Positions 59,718 to 64,000 of a stretch of 64,000 bases of DNA are shown piece by piece. The notes below the pieces were generated by a model. It was given only the letters and a program-made list of their open reading frames with translations, was not told where the DNA came from and made no database searches. The DNA is from Mya arenaria. Lineage: Eukaryota; Mollusca; Bivalvia; Myida; Myidae. A program made the translations under genes and the position numbers. The stretch is from the NCBI RefSeq assembly GCF_026914265.1, contig NC_069126.1, forward strand, positions 24,219,473-24,283,472, read 5' to 3'. Every line of letters starts with the position of its first letter. Positions within the stretch are counted from its first letter, which is position 1.

Positions 59718-60345
59718 GAGGTGTTGAAGCAGTGCTTCAACACCCATGTTCTCTATACAATGTATACAGCCAGAGATTTTGAAGATTTACTTCAACTCCT
59801 CTGTTATAGTCTATATACATTGTGGAAGCGTGCACTATACTCTATTCATTGTCAAGAGGTGTTGAAGCAGTGCTTCAACACCCCTGTTCTCTATACAATG
59901 TATACAGCCAGAGATTTTGAAGATTTACTTCAACTCCTCTGTTATAGTCTATATACATTGTGGAAGCGTGCGCTATACTCTATTCATTGTCAAGAGGTGT
60001 TGAAGCAGTGCTTCAACACCCCTGTTCTCTATGCAATGTATACAGCCAGAGATTATGAAGATTTACTTCAACTTCTCTGTTATAGTCTCTATACATTGTG
60101 GTAGCGTGCGCTATACTCTATTCATTCTCAGAGGTGTTGAAGCAGTGCTTCAACACCTCTGTTCTCTATGCAATGTAGATATTGAAACTTTACTTCAACT
60201 CCTCTGTTATAGTCTATATACATTGTGGCAGCGGGGACTATTCTCTATCTGTAGATTTGAACCCCTGTTATAGTCTATATACATGGTGGTGACGTGCACT
60301 ATTCTCTATTTGAATAGAGAGGTGTTGAAGCAGAGTTTCAACACC
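59718..60345. repeat. 138-bp tandem repeat (about 4 units) with a 25-nt palindrome
   Basis: Unit starts at 59718, 59856, 59994 and 60131, with a partial fifth start near 60319. Each start carries GGTGTTGAAGCAGTGCTTCA followed by acacc, two 12-bp arms around one base. Since 138 is divisible by three, a plus-strand frame (59721-60104) stays open and repeats VLKQCFNTPVLYTMYTARD about every 46 codons. No start context, motif or family supports a protein. Confidence 0.93.
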
Positions 60346-60479
60346 TCATCACCTTTATTTATTCTTTGTCCAGTGAAAATTCTTTGTCCAGTGAAAATGA
60401 AAAATGGGAGAAAAATGCTTAGATTTTTTTTGTTGGTTTTGTGTTATATCAGACACCACATTTAATATACTATAAGTAT

Positions 60480-60925
60480 AATACAATCACATTGTACAAA
60501 ATATAATTTTTGGGCAAAATGTTTTAAAAGTTAAATGAAAATGAGAATTTCTGGACTTAGCATCAACTCTGCCAAATTTTGCAATAAAATTACCAAAATA
60601 ACTTTTTAAAACAGATATTAAATAACATTATAAGATACTTGAAATATACAAACTATGTATTTTGTAAATTATGATTTTTAGGTAAATTTGTTAGAAAAAA
60701 AAATGAAAATTTCTGCATTTTGCCAATTACTTTGTCAAATTTTGCAATAAAATTACCAGAATTACTGTTTTTAAATATATTTTATATTACAGTATAATAG
60801 ACATTAAGTAAAGAAACTACATACTTATGTGAAATGTGCTTTTGGGGCACAATGTTTGACAAATGAAATGAAATTTTTTGAAATTTGGTCACCTAGGCAT
60901 CAATGAATTTTAAGTTTTTATATTG
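60480..60925. repeat. Diverged tandem repeat, about 150-180 bp, 2.5 units
   Basis: 'aaaatgtttgacaaatgaaatgaaa' / 'aaatgttttaaaagttaaatgaaa' type text, then 'gccaaattttgcaataaaattacca', recurs at about 60520-60600, 60685-60765 and, in part, 60850-60900. Confidence 0.7.
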
Positions 60926-61889
60926 CAGATATTTACCAGTCGCGCAAAATGCACAATTGCAAACAACATGCAAAAGCACTTTGTAACCAATATAATGAAA
61001 CAGGCGCTTTGGTTTGCCAAGCCTTGCCTTGCAAACATCTACATAAGCCTAAAAATGTCTGTCTGAGATACCAGGCGTGAAGCTGCATATAACACTAGTA
61101 TGCGGATGAATCCACATGATCCTGATAAAAACATAAAAAAATCAGCCAAAGTTGCAGTATGCGTACTTGACTACATGATCCTTTAAATGTCATTTTTATT
61201 TTCCAGTACAAAATAAAGCACCTCAAAACGCCCAGAATGCACCATGTTTTTCAAAATATTCTGAGGGGGCATGCCCCGAGACCCACCTAGCAATTATGAA
61301 TCCACATATAAAGGGCTAGCTAAGCCCCTTACTTCTGTATGCAAAACAAGACTACATGCTCATCTTTTCTTTATCTATTCTGCCTGTTAATTTGCTTGTA
61401 AGCTTATGTTAGTCAACAATATAATAACATTAGCTGGGCCAAAATACAAAAGTCTCTTCTTATGTTGAGAAAAATTCGAAAAATTCCGTTACTGTTTAAT
61501 TTCTGTGAATGTTTATTATTCTTTTGCAAAGAGGTATGCAATTATGATTGCCGGGTTTATATGAAAATACGATATCAGTAATGGTCTGAAACAGCCCTAA
61601 AACACACAAAAGCCTTAAATGAAACAAACATATATTACATATTAAAGAGAATTGGAGTACTGTCTATAAAACATACACCTTAAAACACAATCTATGAACA
61701 GTTTTTGCCAATGTCTCTTATAAAAAAAGCTACAACAAAAATATCGCTGCAAGTGATGGTACTTCCCATATGCCCGTTTTCTTTGAAAAAGCAGAACTTG
61801 TAATTCAATGTGCTAGTAGAAGGTAAATTGTTGTTGCATTATTATACACAGTTGGAAATACCATTATTAATAATTGTTTTTATTGTTAA
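60926..61889. other. No gene recognised
   Basis: Contains 'gggggcatgccccgagacccacc' (61264-61290), seen in dispersed repeats, and no open frame of note. Confidence 0.5.
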
Positions 61890-62209
61890 TGCTGCACTCT
61901 CACAGATATATGAATTTTTATTATTTTTAACTTGGAATGAAAAACTTTTGTGCACATGTCTGATAACAGTTATATGAGACTGCATACAAAATCACAGTTT
62001 TTCCTATTACCATTTAAAACTCTATGTTTAATGGTTAGTAATGCTTGAGAAGAAATGAAAATTTTGGCAGTTTTTCAGACAATTGAATTCTGTTTCATTG
62101 AGAGTTATCTTATATGACTGGATTGAAGGCATTCATGCAAAAGTCAGACTATTTTAATTATTTTTTTTCAAAGCAAATGTGAAAACTCTTAATCAGTGAC
62201 AGTGCAGCT
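61890..62209. mobile_element. TTAA-flanked MITE, copy C (320 bp)
   Basis: TTAA at 61886-61889 and 62210-62213 flank 'tgctgcactctcacagata' and 'gtgacagtgcagct'. Internal text matches copies A and B ('cagacaattgaattctgtt', 'gattgaaggcattcatgcaa'). Confidence 0.85.
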
Positions 62210-62686
62210 TTAACATCCTTTTAGATTTAATCACTATGATTTTAAAATTATCAGACAAACATGATACTAGATGTATACCGTCTTGTTTGGAATTCTTGCC
62301 CTTATTCAGTATTTGTTCAATCATAGCAAGATTTATTTGAACTGCCTCTAGGTTAAAGTGTGATAAAATTCATAAGATGTCAAATACATAATTATATAAG
62401 ATTCACAATTCTTTGAAGGAATGAACTCCTGCTTACATGTCATATGACAAATTATGGACAAATACAGAACCTAATCCTAATAGTTTTTCTCCAGAATTAT
62501 CAAAGGGGTCACTCTTAACAAAGATCTAGTATAAACTTAATAATAATTTCTTTAGTTTAACAATGTTATAAAATCTTGAAAGGTCATAGGCAGGTAGTTC
62601 TGACGTTCATACCCTTCAAAACCTTTGACAAGAGGCATGTCTATCAAATATAATTATGAATTACTGGTGTAAATGGGTAGTGGGTA

Positions 62687-62904
62687 ATGCACATGTCAAT
62701 TGTAACCACCACCACCCCCGTCTGGGGGTATACTGGGTGTGAATGCGGTGGTTTTGTCTTACCTATGGTATGTTGGATGCGGGGGAATTTGGCAGGGATT
62801 TTAGTTCAGGATCAGTTCAGGGAATTTAACCTGGGGTAGGCTGGACCAAAAGTCAAAAGTCCCCGGACCTGGGGGCGGGATGTGGTTACAATTGACTGGT
62901 GCAT
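62687..62904. mobile_element. TA-flanked MITE (218 bp)
   Basis: TA at 62685-62686 and 62905-62906. The ends ATGCACATGTCAATTGTAAC and its near-complement (gttacaattgactggtgcat) continue inward as 'caccaccacccccgtctgggg' against 'ccccggacctgggggcggga'. A TA target suggests a Tc1/mariner-type source. From memory a very common bivalve repeat. No coding capacity. Confidence 0.82.
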
Positions 62905-63335
62905 TATGCTATTCATTTTGTTGCCCACTCTTTTGTTTTTCTTTGATAATCCATTGCACACAACTATAGATCAGGATCTCAAATACTATATATGTTGAAA
63001 ATTGACAACTTTTGATATCAATGTTTTAGTTAAAGTTATGAATAATGAGCGTTCATTCATTGCTTTTTTATCGAATCACAATCATAAGTGTTAGCAAAGC
63101 ACACCACTTTGTGCAGTAATGTTTAATGCTGTGGCTCCTCTTATCAACCAAGCACTTGGGCTGTTGGTGGATAACCATTTCCCTAGTTTCCTCCCTGTCT
63201 GGTCACCTGTTTGAAAATTAAAACATTGATAATATATAATAATGACAAAACTTGAAAGTATCCAGAATTGTACACTATGTTTATACATTTGCTAAATTAA
63301 ATGAATAAGCTAAGGAAATGTACATTCAAAACAAA
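62905..63335. other. No supported gene; one exon-like stretch on the minus strand
   Basis: At 63091-63211 a minus-strand frame reads TGDQTGRKLGKWLSTNSPSA after 'ttttcaaacag', an acceptor-like site. There is no donor, no family resemblance and no continuation, so it is recorded here rather than called. Confidence 0.3.
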
Positions 63336-63940
63336 AGGGCCAGCATGGCCCTTAATTGATCACCTGATTAAAATGACCATGAACAAGTCAGTCAGGTAAC
63401 AACTGGTTATGAAAGGTGTTGCTATTTGCTTAGCAGGTTAGTGGTTGCTGTGTTATTTGATGGTTGATAAGGACTCCTCAAAGAAGGCTGCTCTTTGTTA
63501 ACAGAAATGAGAATTATGGTAAGCTGGTTGTTCCCATGGTCAATGGATGTTACGGTAATGAACCAGAATGTTGCTATGGAAGTAAATGATTACTAAGGAA
63601 GTAATTGGTTGCTATGAATGTTGGCTGTTGCTCAGGAAAAAAGTGGTTGCTAAATAAGGCATTGGTGCCTATAAAGGTAGTTAATGGATGCGTTGGAAGG
63701 AATTGGATGCTAAGGAAGTCATTGGTTGAATGGGAATTCATTTGTTGCTATGGATGAAGGTAGTTGCTAAGGCAATCATTGGTTGATAAAGAAGCCAAGG
63801 ATTGTTTAGGATGTCATCATTTTTTATGGAAGTCATTGGCTGCTGTAAATGAAGTATTTGATAAGGATGTCCTTGGTTGCTTATAAAGTGGTTGTTAAGG
63901 AAGACATTGTGAGTTTGGATTGTAGTCACTAAGTCAGACA
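63336..63940. repeat. Dispersed repeat with degenerate about 20-bp tandem units
   Basis: Starts with 'aagggccagcatggccctta' and 'gatcacctg', typical of a dispersed bivalve repeat. Then approximate units of 'ggttgctaaggaagtcatt' recur many times (63440-63910) with heavy substitution and spacing changes. Confidence 0.7.
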
Positions 63941-64000
63941 AGTGGGTTCCTTAAGGGTACTACGAGGTCTACGATTTCCTCAACAAGACAAAACCATGCT

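Overview
The window looks like gene-poor, repeat-rich nuclear DNA of a mollusc, most likely a bivalve. This rests on recognising family types from memory: the dispersed 'gaccttgacctt' and 'aaagggcaataactc' repeats, a Mutator-like transposase family common in bivalves, LINE tails with the 'EYH..C.CP.Y..L' signature, two tRNA-derived SINEs, and an intron-containing nicotinic-receptor-like gene family of the kind expanded in molluscs. No database search was possible.

Layout. 1-6.8 kb: a 100-bp satellite with higher-order structure and a decaying right edge. 7.1-9.05 kb: a degenerate Mutator-like (MULE) relic, followed by a 32/28-bp minisatellite to 10.09 kb. 10.4-22.5 kb: a recent head-to-tail duplication of a ~5.9-kb unit; each copy holds a 61-bp minisatellite, dispersed repeats and a 41-bp minisatellite. 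22.9-25.6 kb: a second, longer MULE relic carrying a TTAA-flanked MITE that is absent from the first relic. 27.3-31.7 kb: a 23-bp minisatellite and exon-like remnants on the minus strand, one resembling the C-terminal region of hAT-derived ZNF862-like proteins. 32.9-34.4 kb: the C-terminal tail of a LINE running directly into 31 exact 40-bp repeats. 35.76-39.67 kb: a 3.9-kb TTAA-bounded element with ~570-bp terminal inverted repeats and a second TTAA-bounded palindromic element inside it. 39.7-45.3 kb: no recognisable gene. 45.3-46.5 kb: a minus-strand LINE tail split by another copy of the TTAA MITE.

The only recognisable host genes are two pentameric ligand-gated ion channel (nAChR-like) paralogues on the plus strand. 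The first (46.9-50.7 kb) has three visible exons, but its reading frame is broken in exons 2 and 3, and both cysteines that define the Cys-loop are absent. The second (from 57.55 kb) shows only its signal-peptide exon. The two share exon 1, a proximal upstream block and part of intron 1, so they are a tandem gene duplication. Between and after them lie two SINEs with clear target duplications, a Tigger/pogo remnant with a partial helix-turn-helix domain, an hAT-type palindromic MITE with a perfect 8-bp target duplication, a 138-bp repeat carrying a 25-nt palindrome, a TA-flanked MITE, a third TTAA MITE and a degenerate ~20-bp repeat at the right end.

Most long open frames here run through minisatellites whose period is not a multiple of three, and should not be read as genes.
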